From contig NZ_JADPIE010000008.1 in the NCBI RefSeq assembly GCF_015666175.1, positions 51,260 to 115,259 on the forward strand: DNA of 64,000 bases. The letters are read 5' to 3'. How positions within the stretch are numbered: position 1 is the stretch's first letter; every line of letters begins with the position of its first letter. The notes beneath the pieces were generated by a model. The model was not told where the DNA came from, did no database searches, and worked only from the letters and a program-made list of their open reading frames with translations. Positions 1 to 9,641 of the stretch are shown piece after piece. The position numbers were made by a program, and so were the translations under genes. This DNA is from Halonatronomonas betaini (GTDB taxonomy: Bacteria; Bacillota; Halanaerobiia; Halanaerobiales; Halarsenatibacteraceae).

Positions 1-1
1 A

Positions 2-376
2 GGTATTGAAGTTGGTTTTCTTAGCAATGGCAAGCCTAAAATAGGTGAAGGCTCCAGAGTTGAACCTGGCAATCATCCTGGCCAGCTTGAGGAGATCTTA
101 ACTGCTCTTGCTTATCTTAAACCTCTCTTTCGGCGACCTATTGCAGAATATGCCCATAAATTGCAGCAGGGGGCAGATAAATTAATTATTACTACCTATC
201 CTGAAGGCCTTGAATTAAATCGCTATTTTTCAAATAAAGGCCAGGGCAAGACCTGGCAGATTATTTTAGGTGAGCCTGACAGGACTAAAGAGTCCGGTAA
301 TCTGCAATTGCCTGGCTGGTCGGCAAGTCTGGCAGGAGGTGAAGGTGATCAAGAATTTAAATTTAAACCGCTATAA
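2..376 (+). CDS. C-terminal fragment of a DUF58-type protein
   Basis: The frame is open from the window edge to a stop at 374-376, so this is the last 124 codons of a gene that begins upstream. The visible part reads GIEVGFLSNGKPK, then a PGN-PGQLEEILTALAYLKP stretch, then a beta-strand LIITTYPEG. A phrase of this kind (VGF.sNGk followed by a QLe.iL..LA segment) is what I know from the C-terminus of DUF58 proteins, which resemble von Willebrand A domains. The next gene is a membrane protein with a DUF4129-like tail, the usual partner in MoxR-DUF58-transglutaminase operons. The diagnostic DUF58 core lies outside the window, so the family assignment rests on the C-terminal phrase and the neighbour. 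It overlaps the next gene by 32 bases. Confidence 0.6.
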   Translation, partial: GIEVGFLSNGKPKIGEGSRVEPGNHPGQLEEILTALAYLKPLFRRPIAEYAHKLQQGADKLIITTYPEGLELNRYFSNKGQGKTWQIILGEPDRTKESGNLQLPGWSASLAGGEGDQEFKFKPL

Positions 377-1682
377 ACTTTTAAATAGATTCTTTAATGC
401 TGGCATCTGGTATTTAATTTTAAGAGTTCCAGCTGAAGTCTATGCCAGTGATATATTAAATTTCGGTTTTAATTTTCAGGTTGATATCTGGCTGATGGCC
501 TTTCTGTTTCTGGCTGGTCTCTGGGCAGTAATCGCCAGGGAAAATTATTTTGACAGGAGTTTAATGATTGGTGCAGGCTATTTATTTTTAATAGCAGCTG
601 GTTCAGCAATGGCATATTTTTTGAACTGGCCTCTGGAATTATTTATACCGCTGGCAATCCTCTTAGCAGTTGTTTCATTAAGGCAGGCTTTTTATGGAAA
701 TAGAGTCGAGTATAGCGATGATATTCCAAGGCTTATATTAATCTATCTCTTTTCAATCCTGATATCATATAATTTTCAGGGAGAGGTTTTGATCTGGCAG
801 GTCTTTATCTTCTTTATCCTGCTGCTTGCTCAGGCTGTTACTATTAAAGTTGAAAAAAAGGAGCTAGGTAAAGGCCTTACTGCCAGTTATGGTCCCATGT
901 TTATATTTTTTATAATTATGATCTTTGCAGCAATAGTCTTTGCAATCCCTTTTCAGCTGCCAATTTTGGAAGTAGTTAGGAATATTGCCGGTCAGGTTTA
1001 TCAAATTATTCGTCCGGTTATTTATTATGTAACTCTAGGAATATTTTATCTTTTCTATCCTGTAATGTTGTTTATCCGCTGGATTTTTTCTAACTTTTCT
1101 CCAGAGGGTCAGGAGGGTGAGGCCCAATTTGGACCCAGGACACCTGAAGATCAGGCAGAACAATTTCGGGAAATTATTGAGACACCAGACTTACCAATTG
1201 CTGAAATAATAACAGTTATTATCCTGATAGGCATAGGGGTCTATCTAATTAAAAGGTTAACTAAAAGCGGAACAGCTACTGATAATTATCTTTCAGAAGA
1301 AAGAGAGAGTCTCTCTGCGCCAAAGATGTTTATCAATGATCTTGGAGAACTCTGGAATAAGATGAAGGCTGGTTTTAGCAGGGATAAAAAAATACAATAT
1401 GATATGGATCAGCCCTGTCAGGCAGTCCGGTTTTATTATTATAAATTCAGTCAGCTGGCAGCAAAGGATCTCATTAAGGAGAAAAATCTATCTGCCAGAG
1501 ATTATAAAGATGAATTAATCTATAATGCCGGCTGGCAGGAGGAAAAACTGGAATTAGATAATCTGATTTCGATTTATGAAAAAGCCAGGTATAAAGAAGA
1601 GGTTGAATCTGAAGAGGTTGAAATGGCGGCAAGTCTCTGGAGAGAGTTAAAGGAAAAAAGAGAAGCAAGAAGCAGGAATTAA
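345..1682 (+). CDS. Polytopic membrane protein with DUF4129-like C-terminus
   Basis: The protein has 445 residues if it starts at the GTG at 345. That start is preferred over an upstream ATG at 270 because AGGAGG lies at 334-339, five bases before it. About eight hydrophobic segments fill the first 270 residues, followed by an acidic linker, one more membrane segment (IAEIITVIILIGIGVYLI) and a charged cytoplasmic tail. The tail (VRFYYYKFSQLAAKDL...LSARDYKDEL...LDNLISIYEKARY) looks like DUF4129, normally found at the end of transglutaminase-like membrane proteins. I see no transglutaminase Cys-His-Asp core, so this is a membrane partner rather than the enzyme. It is translationally coupled to the preceding DUF58-type gene. 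The role of such operons is poorly known. Confidence 0.65.
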   Translation: MIKNLNLNRYKLLNRFFNAGIWYLILRVPAEVYASDILNFGFNFQVDIWLMAFLFLAGLWAVIARENYFDRSLMIGAGYLFLIAAGSAMAYFLNWPLELFIPLAILLAVVSLRQAFYGNRVEYSDDIPRLILIYLFSILISYNFQGEVLIWQVFIFFILLLAQAVTIKVEKKELGKGLTASYGPMFIFFIIMIFAAIVFAIPFQLPILEVVRNIAGQVYQIIRPVIYYVTLGIFYLFYPVMLFIRWIFSNFSPEGQEGEAQFGPRTPEDQAEQFREIIETPDLPIAEIITVIILIGIGVYLIKRLTKSGTATDNYLSEERESLSAPKMFINDLGELWNKMKAGFSRDKKIQYDMDQPCQAVRFYYYKFSQLAAKDLIKEKNLSARDYKDELIYNAGWQEEKLELDNLISIYEKARYKEEVESEEVEMAASLWRELKEKREARSRN

Positions 1683-1755
1683 ATAAATAGTTAGAAGTGG
1701 AGGATAGATGAGTTTAGATGAGTAATTAAAAATTAAATTTAAGTATGGATAATAA

Positions 1756-1785
1756 AGCAGCAGGCAGAGGCCTGCTGCTAATTTA
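1756..1785. terminator. Bidirectional hairpin between convergent genes
   Basis: A perfect 10-bp stem (1756-1765 with 1770-1779) closes an AGAG tetraloop. The flanks are AT-rich, but neither side has a long T run, so termination may be weak. It lies between the + strand membrane protein gene and the end of the minus-strand ABC transporter gene. Confidence 0.6.
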
Positions 1786-1810
1786 GTATATTATCACTTT
1801 AACTTGATCT

Positions 1811-3913
1811 TTAAGAACTTTTCTTCTTTAAGTCTTCTCTATTTTGAAGAAGCTGATCTTTATACTGGAGCTGATATAGATCGTGATAGATGCCTTCCTG
1901 GTCCAGCAATTCCTGGTGGTCTCCGATTTCTCTGATTCTACCCTTGTGGAGGACCACGATTCTATCAGCATGCTGGATAGTTGATAATCTGTGGGCAATC
2001 ACAATGGTTGTTCTATTTTCAGTTAATTTATAGAGGGCATCCTGGATTAAGAGCTCAGTTTCAGTATCGATATTGGCAGTCGCTTCATCAAGGACCAGGA
2101 TATCTGGGTCATAGGCCAGGGTTCTGGCAAAGGCGATTAGCTGTTTTTCACCTGCTGAAAAAGTGGAGCCCCGTTCAGTGACTTTATGTTTATAGCCATT
2201 TTTTAGTTTAGTAATAAATTTATCGGCATTGACATATTCTGCAGCTTCAACGATCTCCTCCTGAGAGATATCATCCCGGTGGAGGGTGATATTATCGGCA
2301 ACAGTTCCAGTAAAGAGGAAGACTTCCTGGAGGACAACTCCAATATGTCTTCTTAACTCATGGCGGGGATACTTTCTTATATCGGTGCCATCTATTTTAA
2401 TGCTTCCTTTCTGGATATCATAGAATCGGCTTAATAATTTAATGATTGAGGATTTACCTGCACCGGTAGCGCCAACTAGAGCTATTGTTTCACCTGGCTC
2501 AATCTCTAAATTAATATCTCTAAGCACCCATTCCTCTCCGTCATAGGAAAAGTCGACATCATCAAATTCAATCCGACCTTCCAGTCTATCCGGTAATTTT
2601 ACAGGTTCAGCCGGTTCTGAAATATCCTCTTCAGTATCTAAAATTTTAAAGATTCGCTCTGAAGAAGCCATGGCCGACTGGAGAATATTATATTTTTCAG
2701 TCAGGTCATTAATCGGTTGGAAGAACCGTCTGATATAATCTGTAAAGGCATAGAGAATTCCAAATTCCAGAGCAGAGGTTACAACCCGACCACCTCCATA
2801 CCAGATTAATATAGCCAGGGCCAGTGAATAGAGTAAGTCCATTGATGGCCTAAAGATTGCATAGACAAAGATATGGCGCATAGTTGCGTCGAAATATTCA
2901 TTATTAATCTTTTTAAATTCATTGAGCTTTCTTTTTTGCTGATTAAAGAGCTGAATTATTTTCATGCCAGATATATTTTCTGAAATAGTAGAATTAATTC
3001 TGGCTAGCTTAACTCGAACCTTTCTATAAGCTTCCCTGGCATATTTTCTAAAAAAGGCTGCTACCACTATAACTAAAGGCAGGACAGCAAAGGTTGATAG
3101 GGCCAGCTGGGCATTTAATGAAAACATAATTATGATTATACCAAGGAGCATAAAGAGATCCTTAAAGAGATTGACAAGGACACCGGTATACATCTCATTT
3201 AAAGTTTCAGTATCATTGGTAACTCTGGTAACAAGTCTACCGACTGGATTATTATCAAAATATGATAGGGACATCTTCTGTAAATGGGTAAATACTTCAT
3301 GGCGCATATTAAAGATTATTCGCTGACTGGTCTTATTTAAGATATAGACCTGGAGATAATTTAAAAAGAAGCCGACAATCATAATTGATAGTAGAAATAA
3401 TGCAATTCCAGTTAATCCGGTATAATCCTGTTCTCTGAAATCACTGTATTCCTGGTCAGCTAATTGTGTAAGTCTTCTAGTCTGGCCGTTGAACTCTGCA
3501 TAATAACCGGTTCCATCTTCTCCAACTTCAATATCTGAAGGTGTTCGATGAAAATCTTCCATGATAAATGACTGGCCATCATCTCTAATAATCTGCCAGC
3601 GTTCCAAATCAGGGTATTCAGTTTCCAGGAGCCTTTCCCGGACTAAATAATTGCCTCTGAATTCAACATATTCAACGTCTTCAGCCGGGGGCTCGTTCAT
3701 AACTACCTGGGCATGGTTCATTACATTTATATGCTCATCTATTGCAACTCGGATTAGATAAGGCCGGGCCAGTTCAACACCGGTAACAAAGAGGAGCAGA
3801 ATGATACAGAGCAATAATATTTTCCAGTATGGTTGAGCATACCGGAGTAAACGTTTCATTAATTTTGAATCATAGGCTTTTTCTATTTCTTCTTCTTTAC
3901 GAAAATCTCGCAT
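1811..3913 (-). CDS. ABC exporter half-transporter, catalytic-site subunit (YheH/TM288-like)
   Basis: The 700-residue half-exporter has an N-terminal six-helix membrane domain and a C-terminal ATPase. The ATPase has Walker A GATGAGKS at 481-488, signature SAGEKQ near 586-591, Walker B ILVLDE at 605-610 with the catalytic Glu610, and the switch His641. An extra segment of about 100 residues (roughly 64-165), polar and acidic, sits between helices 1 and 2 and should face outside. Related B. subtilis YheH is also longer than its partner. The gene lies 12 bases downstream of the partner gene at 3926-5674. Together they look like a heterodimer with one canonical and one degenerate nucleotide site, as in TM287/288. 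The substrate cannot be told from sequence; drugs or lipids are usual for the family. Confidence 0.9.
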   Translation of the reverse strand: MRDFRKEEEIEKAYDSKLMKRLLRYAQPYWKILLLCIILLLFVTGVELARPYLIRVAIDEHINVMNHAQVVMNEPPAEDVEYVEFRGNYLVRERLLETEYPDLERWQIIRDDGQSFIMEDFHRTPSDIEVGEDGTGYYAEFNGQTRRLTQLADQEYSDFREQDYTGLTGIALFLLSIMIVGFFLNYLQVYILNKTSQRIIFNMRHEVFTHLQKMSLSYFDNNPVGRLVTRVTNDTETLNEMYTGVLVNLFKDLFMLLGIIIIMFSLNAQLALSTFAVLPLVIVVAAFFRKYAREAYRKVRVKLARINSTISENISGMKIIQLFNQQKRKLNEFKKINNEYFDATMRHIFVYAIFRPSMDLLYSLALAILIWYGGGRVVTSALEFGILYAFTDYIRRFFQPINDLTEKYNILQSAMASSERIFKILDTEEDISEPAEPVKLPDRLEGRIEFDDVDFSYDGEEWVLRDINLEIEPGETIALVGATGAGKSSIIKLLSRFYDIQKGSIKIDGTDIRKYPRHELRRHIGVVLQEVFLFTGTVADNITLHRDDISQEEIVEAAEYVNADKFITKLKNGYKHKVTERGSTFSAGEKQLIAFARTLAYDPDILVLDEATANIDTETELLIQDALYKLTENRTTIVIAHRLSTIQHADRIVVLHKGRIREIGDHQELLDQEGIYHDLYQLQYKDQLLQNREDLKKKSS

Positions 3914-3925
3914 TTCTGCACCTCC

Positions 3926-5674
3926 TTACTGGTTTTCTAGTTTTTCTTCTAAAAGCTGTTTCTGGTAGAGATCGTAATAGAGACCTTCATTATTAAGGAG
4001 GCTCTCATGATCTCCTTCTTCTATAATCGTGCCATCATCTAAAACAAAGATTTTATCAGCATTTTTAATAGTTGAAATTCGGTGGGCTATTAAGATAGTT
4101 GTTCTTTCAGCCATTATATCTTCTAAATTATTTAAGATAGTTTCTTCGGTCCTGGTATCAACAGCTGAGAGACTATCATCCAGGATTAGAATATCAGGCC
4201 GTTTGATCAGAGCTCTGGCCAGGGCTACCCTTTGCTGCTGGCCCCCTGATAAAGTTACTCCCCGTTCTCCAAGAATAGTATCGAACCCTTCCGGGAAATC
4301 AATGATATTATCATAGACTGAAGCTTCTCTGGCAGCCTGTTTGATTAATTCAATATCTGTTTCTGGATTATGAAAGGCAATATTTTTACCGATAGTAGTT
4401 GAGAATAAAAAGTTATCCTGGGGCACAAAGGCTGTATTTTCTCGGATTGTCTCTAGAGGTACTTTATTGATATCATGGCCATCAAGATAAAGGCTTTCCC
4501 GGTCAGAATTGAATAACCTCAGGATTAATCTGGCAATCGTTGATTTACCAGAGCCGGTTCTACCAATAAAGGCAACTGTCTGTCCAGATTCAATCTTAAA
4601 GCTGATATCCTTTAAGATTGGTTCATCTTCATCTGGATAACTAAAGGTTAATTTATCAAACTCAATTTCGCCTTTAAGTTCATCTATCTTGTAATTGGTG
4701 TCAGGATAGTTATAAATATCAGGTTCTTCATCGAAAATACTATTTAAGCGTTCCAGTGAAGCTTTACCTCGCTGGATATGGTTAATAACAAAACCCAGGG
4801 CCATCATTGGCCAGGTTAACATTCCAAGATAACTGATAAAAGCAACAAAATCACCAAGAGAGATAGCTTCTTCAATAACCATCCGGCCTCCAAGCCAGAT
4901 GACTATTAAAAAACTCATCCCTGAGAAGAACTGAACTAATGGGCGGAAAAGCCCCCAGCTTTTAACTAGATCAACATTTCGCTCATAATTATTTTGATTG
5001 CTTACCTGGAATCTTTCTATTTCTTTTTCTTCTCTGGCAAAGGCTTTAACAACTCTAATGCCTGAGAAATTTTCCTGGGCCTTATCACTGAGATTGGAGA
5101 AAGCCTCCTGGACTTTCTTGAATTTTTTATGGATTATCTGGCCAAATTTCAATGAAATTAATGTTATAAATGGTAGTGGGATTAAAGCAATTAGTGTTAA
5201 CCTGATATCGATGGTAAAAATCAGGATTGAGACTGTTGCTATAGTCAGTAAGATTGCGTCTGCCAGCATTACAACACCAGGGCCTGTGGCCCGGCGAATC
5301 GCATTAATATCATTGGTAGCATGGGCCATCAGATCACCGGTTTTCTGCTGCTGGAAATAATTTGGTGATAATCTCTGAAAATGTTCATAGAGGTCATTGC
5401 GGAGATTTCTTTCAAGTCTCCTTGCAGTTCCATTAATATAGAGTCTCCAGAGAAAACGGAAAAAAGCAGTCCCTCCGGCAACCAGTACAATTAGCCCGGC
5501 ATATCGAATTAATTCAGGGCTGCCAACTAAACCGGCCTGGAGGTTATCAGTGAAATCTCTCAATATCTGAGGGATAATTAACTGCAAGATATCGACTAGA
5601 GCTAGCCAGATGATGCCAAGCAGATAGCGCTTTTTATATCGGAGAAAAAAACCTTTAAAGGTGTAATCCTGCAT
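3926..5674 (-). CDS. ABC exporter half-transporter, degenerate-site subunit (YheI/TM287-like)
   Basis: This 582-residue protein is a six-helix membrane domain fused to an ATPase. It has Walker A GRTGSGKS at 371-378 and a canonical LSGGQQQ signature at 475-481. The Walker B ends in ILILDD (495-500), so Asp500 replaces the catalytic Glu. His531 is present. This pattern marks the non-canonical half of a heterodimeric exporter, matching the next gene, which keeps the Glu. It is the first gene of a two-gene minus-strand operon, and its promoter should lie in the AT-rich 300 bases upstream, shared with the divergent zupT-like gene. Confidence 0.9.
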   Translation of the reverse strand: MQDYTFKGFFLRYKKRYLLGIIWLALVDILQLIIPQILRDFTDNLQAGLVGSPELIRYAGLIVLVAGGTAFFRFLWRLYINGTARRLERNLRNDLYEHFQRLSPNYFQQQKTGDLMAHATNDINAIRRATGPGVVMLADAILLTIATVSILIFTIDIRLTLIALIPLPFITLISLKFGQIIHKKFKKVQEAFSNLSDKAQENFSGIRVVKAFAREEKEIERFQVSNQNNYERNVDLVKSWGLFRPLVQFFSGMSFLIVIWLGGRMVIEEAISLGDFVAFISYLGMLTWPMMALGFVINHIQRGKASLERLNSIFDEEPDIYNYPDTNYKIDELKGEIEFDKLTFSYPDEDEPILKDISFKIESGQTVAFIGRTGSGKSTIARLILRLFNSDRESLYLDGHDINKVPLETIRENTAFVPQDNFLFSTTIGKNIAFHNPETDIELIKQAAREASVYDNIIDFPEGFDTILGERGVTLSGGQQQRVALARALIKRPDILILDDSLSAVDTRTEETILNNLEDIMAERTTILIAHRISTIKNADKIFVLDDGTIIEEGDHESLLNNEGLYYDLYQKQLLEEKLENQ

Positions 5675-5974
5675 AAAAATATCAGCCTTTCTTAAGATAA
5701 ATTAGACTTAAAAAAATTATAATAAAGGAATTGCATTAAATTTATTATATTTATATACCCAATTATATAAATTAGAGATAAGTTGTTCAATACCTTCTTT
5801 TTATTGAGATAAATATTATCAAATTACAAATAAATTTTAAAATGCTATTTTAACTTCTATTTATTTTAATTATTTGCAGGAGTTTATTAATTAATCAAGA
5901 AAGTTATTTAGTAAGCAATAATTATTTGTAATAAAGAATATAACTTTAAAAATTGAAAGGAAGGAGGATTTTAA
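5675..5974. other. AT-rich divergent intergenic region
   Basis: About 300 bases separate the divergent ABC exporter and ZIP transporter genes. The stretch is very AT-rich and must hold both promoters. I could not pick a convincing -35/-10 pair for either, and I see no small ORF with a ribosome site and no RNA structure. The only clear signal is GGAAGGAGG at about 5959-5967, the ribosome site of the 5975 gene. Confidence 0.5.
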
Positions 5975-6814
5975 ATGGAAGAAGGGTTCTGGTTTGCATT
6001 AGCATTAACCACATTTGCCGGTCTTTCAACAGGTTTAGGAGGCATTTTTGCCTTTTTTACAAAAAAGACTGATTTCAAATTCTTAGCCTCAGCTCTAAGT
6101 TTTTCTGCTGGAGTTATGATTTATATTTCTTTTGTTGAACTCTTTGATGAAGCCAGAGAGGAACTTATAGAATATTTTGGCGGTAATATGGGTCACTTTG
6201 TAACGGTTATTGCTTTTTTCGCAGGTATTGCAGTAATCTTGCTTATAGATAAACTTGTACCTGATCCTGATAACCCTCATCATGGCTGGAAAGAAGAGAA
6301 TGTTGAGGCAATCGTAAATGAAAGTCCTGAAGATGCCAAAATGAGACTGGCAGAAGAGGAGAAACAGGAACTTCACAGGGTAGGAGTTATGTCAGCTTTA
6401 GCTATAGCAATCCATAACTTCCCTGAGGGGCTAGTAACCTTTGTGGCTGCTCTCCATGATCCGGCACTTGGAGTTTCAATTGCAATAGCAATTGCTCTCC
6501 ATAATATTCCAGAAGGTGTTGCAGCTTCAATTCCGATCTATTATTCATCAGGTAGCCGTTTAAAGGCAATTGGTTATTCATTTACAGCAGGTTTAGCTGA
6601 GCCATTAGGTGCATTACTCGGTTATTTTGTATTTAGATCGTTTTTTGATGAACTGGTTTTTGGTCTTATTTTTGCTTTCGTTGCAGGTATTATGGTCTTT
6701 ATCTCAGTCGATGAATTACTGCCTGCTTCAAAGAAATATGGGGAAGGTCATCGTGAGATCTATGCATTTATTTTAGGAATGTTAATTATGGCTTTAACAC
6801 TGGTAGTTGTTTAA
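5975..6814 (+). CDS. zupT: ZIP family divalent metal transporter (ZupT-like)
   Basis: The 279-residue membrane protein has the two hallmark ZIP motifs: HNFPEG at 147-152 and HNIPEG at 176-181, the metal-binding helices 4 and 5. A charged loop with a His pair (PDNPHHGWKEEN, then an acidic stretch, about residues 96-134) lies between helices 3 and 4 and may sense or deliver metal. The length is close to E. coli ZupT (257). The start is set by a strong GGAAGGAGG a few bases upstream. It is a single-gene unit ending at a strong hairpin. Zn, Fe, Mn or Co uptake is expected; the exact metal is not readable. Confidence 0.88.
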   Translation: MEEGFWFALALTTFAGLSTGLGGIFAFFTKKTDFKFLASALSFSAGVMIYISFVELFDEAREELIEYFGGNMGHFVTVIAFFAGIAVILLIDKLVPDPDNPHHGWKEENVEAIVNESPEDAKMRLAEEEKQELHRVGVMSALAIAIHNFPEGLVTFVAALHDPALGVSIAIAIALHNIPEGVAASIPIYYSSGSRLKAIGYSFTAGLAEPLGALLGYFVFRSFFDELVFGLIFAFVAGIMVFISVDELLPASKKYGEGHREIYAFILGMLIMALTLVVV

Positions 6815-6862
6815 TTAGATTGGTTTTTGGCATTTAACTAAAATAATAAATATAATTAAAGT

Positions 6863-6896
6863 ACCGGCTGCCAGGAGACTGGCAGCCGGTCATAAT
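6863..6896. terminator. Strong bidirectional terminator
   Basis: A 12-bp GC-rich stem (6863-6874 with 6879-6890) with a GAGA loop is flanked by ATAATTTTA on one side and an AT-rich tract on the other. It sits between the convergent zupT-like and aldo/keto reductase genes and can serve both. Confidence 0.8.
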
Positions 6897-6897
6897 T

Positions 6898-8067
6898 TTA
6901 TTTGGCTTTAGAAAAATATTGGTCTATCTCAGTCATTAACTCAGAGATCGGTAAGTCCTGAGGACATTTATCTTCACAGACCAGGCAGGCGATACAGTTG
7001 TCAGCCTGGTTTTCCTCTTTGAGCTCGAAATATTTCTCAGACATCTCTTTATAATTATCATAGATATGGGCCTGGTTATAATAGTCGAAGACCCGGGGTA
7101 TCCAGACTGATTCTGGACAGGGCATACAGTAATTACAACCGGTACAATCTACCGGGGCAATCTCTTTATAGATTCTGCCGGCTTTTTCTACTAGTTTTAT
7201 TTCTTTTTTAGGGAGTGCATCTAGACCTGATTTAGAGGCAGTTTCGATATTTTCTTTTACTTCATAGAGTTTATTCATACCGCTAAGAACAATACCTACA
7301 TCTTTTTGATCCCAGAGCCATTGAAGAGCCCTAGCAGCGGCAGAAATATTTTGCTCACTCTCTTCCCAGATATCTAAAATTTCCTGGGGAGGCTTTCTAG
7401 CTAAGAGACCGCCACGAAGTGGCTCCATTATAATAACTCCAAGTCCTTTATCTGCAGCATAATGCATACCTTCTTTGCCGGCCTGGTATTCAAGATCGAT
7501 ATAATTATACTGAATTTGACAGAAATCCCAGGCATCAGTATAATCAACTATCTCTTTAAATAATTTTAACTCATCATGGAAAGAAAATCCGATATATTTA
7601 ACCTTGCCTTCTGCTTTCTTTTCTTTAAGCCACTTAACGATTTCAATCTTCTCCATATCATCCCAGCGGTCATAACTTAAAGCATGGAGCAAGAAGAAAT
7701 CAATATAATCTGTCTGAAGATTATTAAGCTGTTTTTCAAGATATTCATCTGCATCTTCATGGGATTCTACCAGCCAGACAGGTAATTTGGTGGCTATATA
7801 AAGATCTTTTCGGCTTAGATCAGGACTATTTTTCCTGGTTTTTAAATCAGCCAGATAGTTGCCAACAAATTCTTCGCTATTACCGCCATGATAGGGCCAG
7901 GCTGTATCGATATAATTAACACCATTATTTAATGCATAATCCAGCATTTCTGTAGCTTTTCCTGCATCAATTATTTCATTATCATCATCAAGAGTTGGAA
8001 GACGCATAGCTCCAAAACCTAAGGCTGAAAGCTCTTCATTAATCTTTCCCATCTTTCTATAATGCAT
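6898..8067 (-). CDS. Aldo/keto reductase with C-terminal 4Fe-4S motifs
   Basis: The 389-residue protein has an aldo/keto reductase barrel with the family tetrad visible as Asp54, Tyr59, Lys94 and His128 (DTAWPYHGG, ATKLP, LLHAL). The C-terminal 90 residues carry two Cys clusters: C308, C311, C314, C317 and C358, C361, C364, C368-Pro. This is the known group of predicted aldo/keto reductases with a ferredoxin-like tail, common in anaerobes. It likely moves electrons between NAD(P)H or ferredoxin and a carbonyl substrate; the substrate is unknown. It starts three bases after the tryptophanase gene stops, so the two are co-transcribed. Its job may relate to indole, pyruvate or amino-acid catabolism. 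Confidence 0.85.
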   Translation of the reverse strand: MHYRKMGKINEELSALGFGAMRLPTLDDDNEIIDAGKATEMLDYALNNGVNYIDTAWPYHGGNSEEFVGNYLADLKTRKNSPDLSRKDLYIATKLPVWLVESHEDADEYLEKQLNNLQTDYIDFFLLHALSYDRWDDMEKIEIVKWLKEKKAEGKVKYIGFSFHDELKLFKEIVDYTDAWDFCQIQYNYIDLEYQAGKEGMHYAADKGLGVIIMEPLRGGLLARKPPQEILDIWEESEQNISAAARALQWLWDQKDVGIVLSGMNKLYEVKENIETASKSGLDALPKKEIKLVEKAGRIYKEIAPVDCTGCNYCMPCPESVWIPRVFDYYNQAHIYDNYKEMSEKYFELKEENQADNCIACLVCEDKCPQDLPISELMTEIDQYFSKAK

Positions 8068-8070
8068 AAA

Positions 8071-9453
8071 CTATACCTCCTCAACTGGTTTAAGTTTGGC
8101 TGTAAAATGTCTTAAAACTTCAGGTTCATATTCAAATTCCAGTCCGGTCAGTTCATCTTTATAATCCAGGATATTTATTAAACTATCGGCAACAACATCG
8201 AGATGATTATTTGTATAGACCCGACGTGGAATTGTTAATCTTAAAAGTTCTAATGGAGATTTTAGTTGTTCCCCGGTTTTTGGATCTCTACCTAATAATA
8301 ATGATCCGATTTCAACACCCCGGACACCTGATTCCAGATAGAGAGCATTAGCCAGGGCCTGGGCTGGAAATTGGTCATAGGGTATATGGGGTAGCATTTT
8401 AGCTGCATCTACAAAGACAGCGTGGCCACCAGTCGGTTCCTGGATTGGTACTCCGCCTTTAAGGAGGCGATCTCCTAAATATTTAACCTGATTGATTCTA
8501 TATTTTAAGTAATCATAATCAGTTCCTTCCTTTAATCCTCTGGCCAGGGCTTCCATATCTCGGCCAGATAGACCACCATAAGTGGGAAAACCTTCATAGG
8601 GTACCAGGCTGGATCTAACATTATTATAGAGTTCTTCATTATTCTTGATTCCGATTAAGCCACCCATATTAACTATAGCATCTTTTTTGGCACTCATAGT
8701 AAAACCATCACCATAGCTGAACATTTCAGAAACTATCTCTAAAATAGTTTTATCCTGATAACCGTCTTCCCGCTTTTTGATAAAGTAGGCATTTTCGGCA
8801 AATCTGGCAGCATCAAAGATAACTGGCAGATCATATTCCCTTGCAATTTTACTGGCTGCTTTAATATTGGCCATTGAGATTGGCTGACCCCCGGCACTAT
8901 TACAGGTCACAGTAATTATTAAAAAGCCTATCTCTTCTTTGGAGTGGCTTGCTAGAAAATCTTCTAGAGCCTCAAGATCAAAATTTCCTTTAAAAGGGTG
9001 TTCTATCCCGGTTTTATAGGCTTCAGGGATTACTAAATTGACTGCATTACCTCCTGCCAGTTCGACATGGGCTTTAGTTGTATCAAAATGCATATTATTT
9101 AAGATATATTGATCCTCTTCAATTAAATGAGGGAAGAGGACTTTTTCGGCTCCCCGGCCCTGGTGAGCTGGTAGAATATATTCATAACCGAAAATTTCTT
9201 TTGCAGTTTTTTCTAGATTTCTAAAATTTCTACTGCCGGCATATGATTCATCACCTAACATTATACCGGCCCATTGATTGTCACTCATAGCGCCGGTGCC
9301 ACTATCAGTTAGAAGATCTATATAGACCTGATCTGAATTTAATGAAAAGAGGTTGTAGCCTGCCCTCTTTAAAGCTTCTTCCCGTTCTGATTTTGGTATC
9401 TGTTTGATTTTTTCAACCATTTTAATCTTAAAGGGTTCTGCTTGATTTACCAT
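8071..9453 (-). CDS. tnaA: Tryptophanase (tryptophan indole-lyase)
   Basis: The 460-residue PLP enzyme splits L-tryptophan to indole, pyruvate and ammonia. PLP-binding Lys257 lies in FTMSAKKDA, and THQGRGAE-like AHQGRGAE and [11 protein letters not shown] are visible. The close relative tyrosine phenol-lyase is ruled out as the better match. The segment [18 protein letters not shown] and the C-terminal [14 protein letters not shown] follow tryptophanase, and the Arg that tyrosine phenol-lyase has in the first segment is replaced by Ile. No convincing TnaC-type leader peptide was found in the 190 bases upstream. It is followed directly by an aldo/keto reductase. Indole made here could also act as a signal. 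Confidence 0.85.
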   Translation of the reverse strand: MVNQAEPFKIKMVEKIKQIPKSEREEALKRAGYNLFSLNSDQVYIDLLTDSGTGAMSDNQWAGIMLGDESYAGSRNFRNLEKTAKEIFGYEYILPAHQGRGAEKVLFPHLIEEDQYILNNMHFDTTKAHVELAGGNAVNLVIPEAYKTGIEHPFKGNFDLEALEDFLASHSKEEIGFLIITVTCNSAGGQPISMANIKAASKIAREYDLPVIFDAARFAENAYFIKKREDGYQDKTILEIVSEMFSYGDGFTMSAKKDAIVNMGGLIGIKNNEELYNNVRSSLVPYEGFPTYGGLSGRDMEALARGLKEGTDYDYLKYRINQVKYLGDRLLKGGVPIQEPTGGHAVFVDAAKMLPHIPYDQFPAQALANALYLESGVRGVEIGSLLLGRDPKTGEQLKSPLELLRLTIPRRVYTNNHLDVVADSLINILDYKDELTGLEFEYEPEVLRHFTAKLKPVEEV

Positions 9454-9569
9454 TACTGTTAAGCCACCTCCATATTATTGTAAGAAAAATTAAACAATGC
9501 ACCTTCATTATACTCTGCTTATCCCTAAAAAATCAAGAAGATTAGCTAAAAAAATTATTAATAATTTAT

Positions 9570-9598
9570 TTGACAGTTTCAACTTATTTAGTTATACT
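9570..9598 (+). promoter_or_regulatory. Sigma-A promoter of nifJ
   Basis: TTGACA at 9570-9575 and TATACT at 9593-9598 are separated by 17 bases, close to the ideal housekeeping promoter. The start codon is 44 bases downstream of the -10 box. It is consistent with high expression of a central catabolic enzyme. Confidence 0.85.
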
Positions 9599-9641
9599 GA
9601 AGTTGAATGTGAAAATAAATATTTATGGGGGGTTATTTTAA

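Noticed and set aside
4029..4316. Long plus-strand ORFs inside the ABC transporter genes (also 4998-5360) and similar antisense ORFs in other genes
   Set aside because: They are antisense to well-supported coding regions, have no ribosome sites and encode no recognisable protein.
8071..9453. Tyrosine phenol-lyase rather than tryptophanase
   Set aside because: The [15 protein letters not shown] and FTAKLK segments follow tryptophanase, and the specificity Arg expected in tyrosine phenol-lyase is absent.
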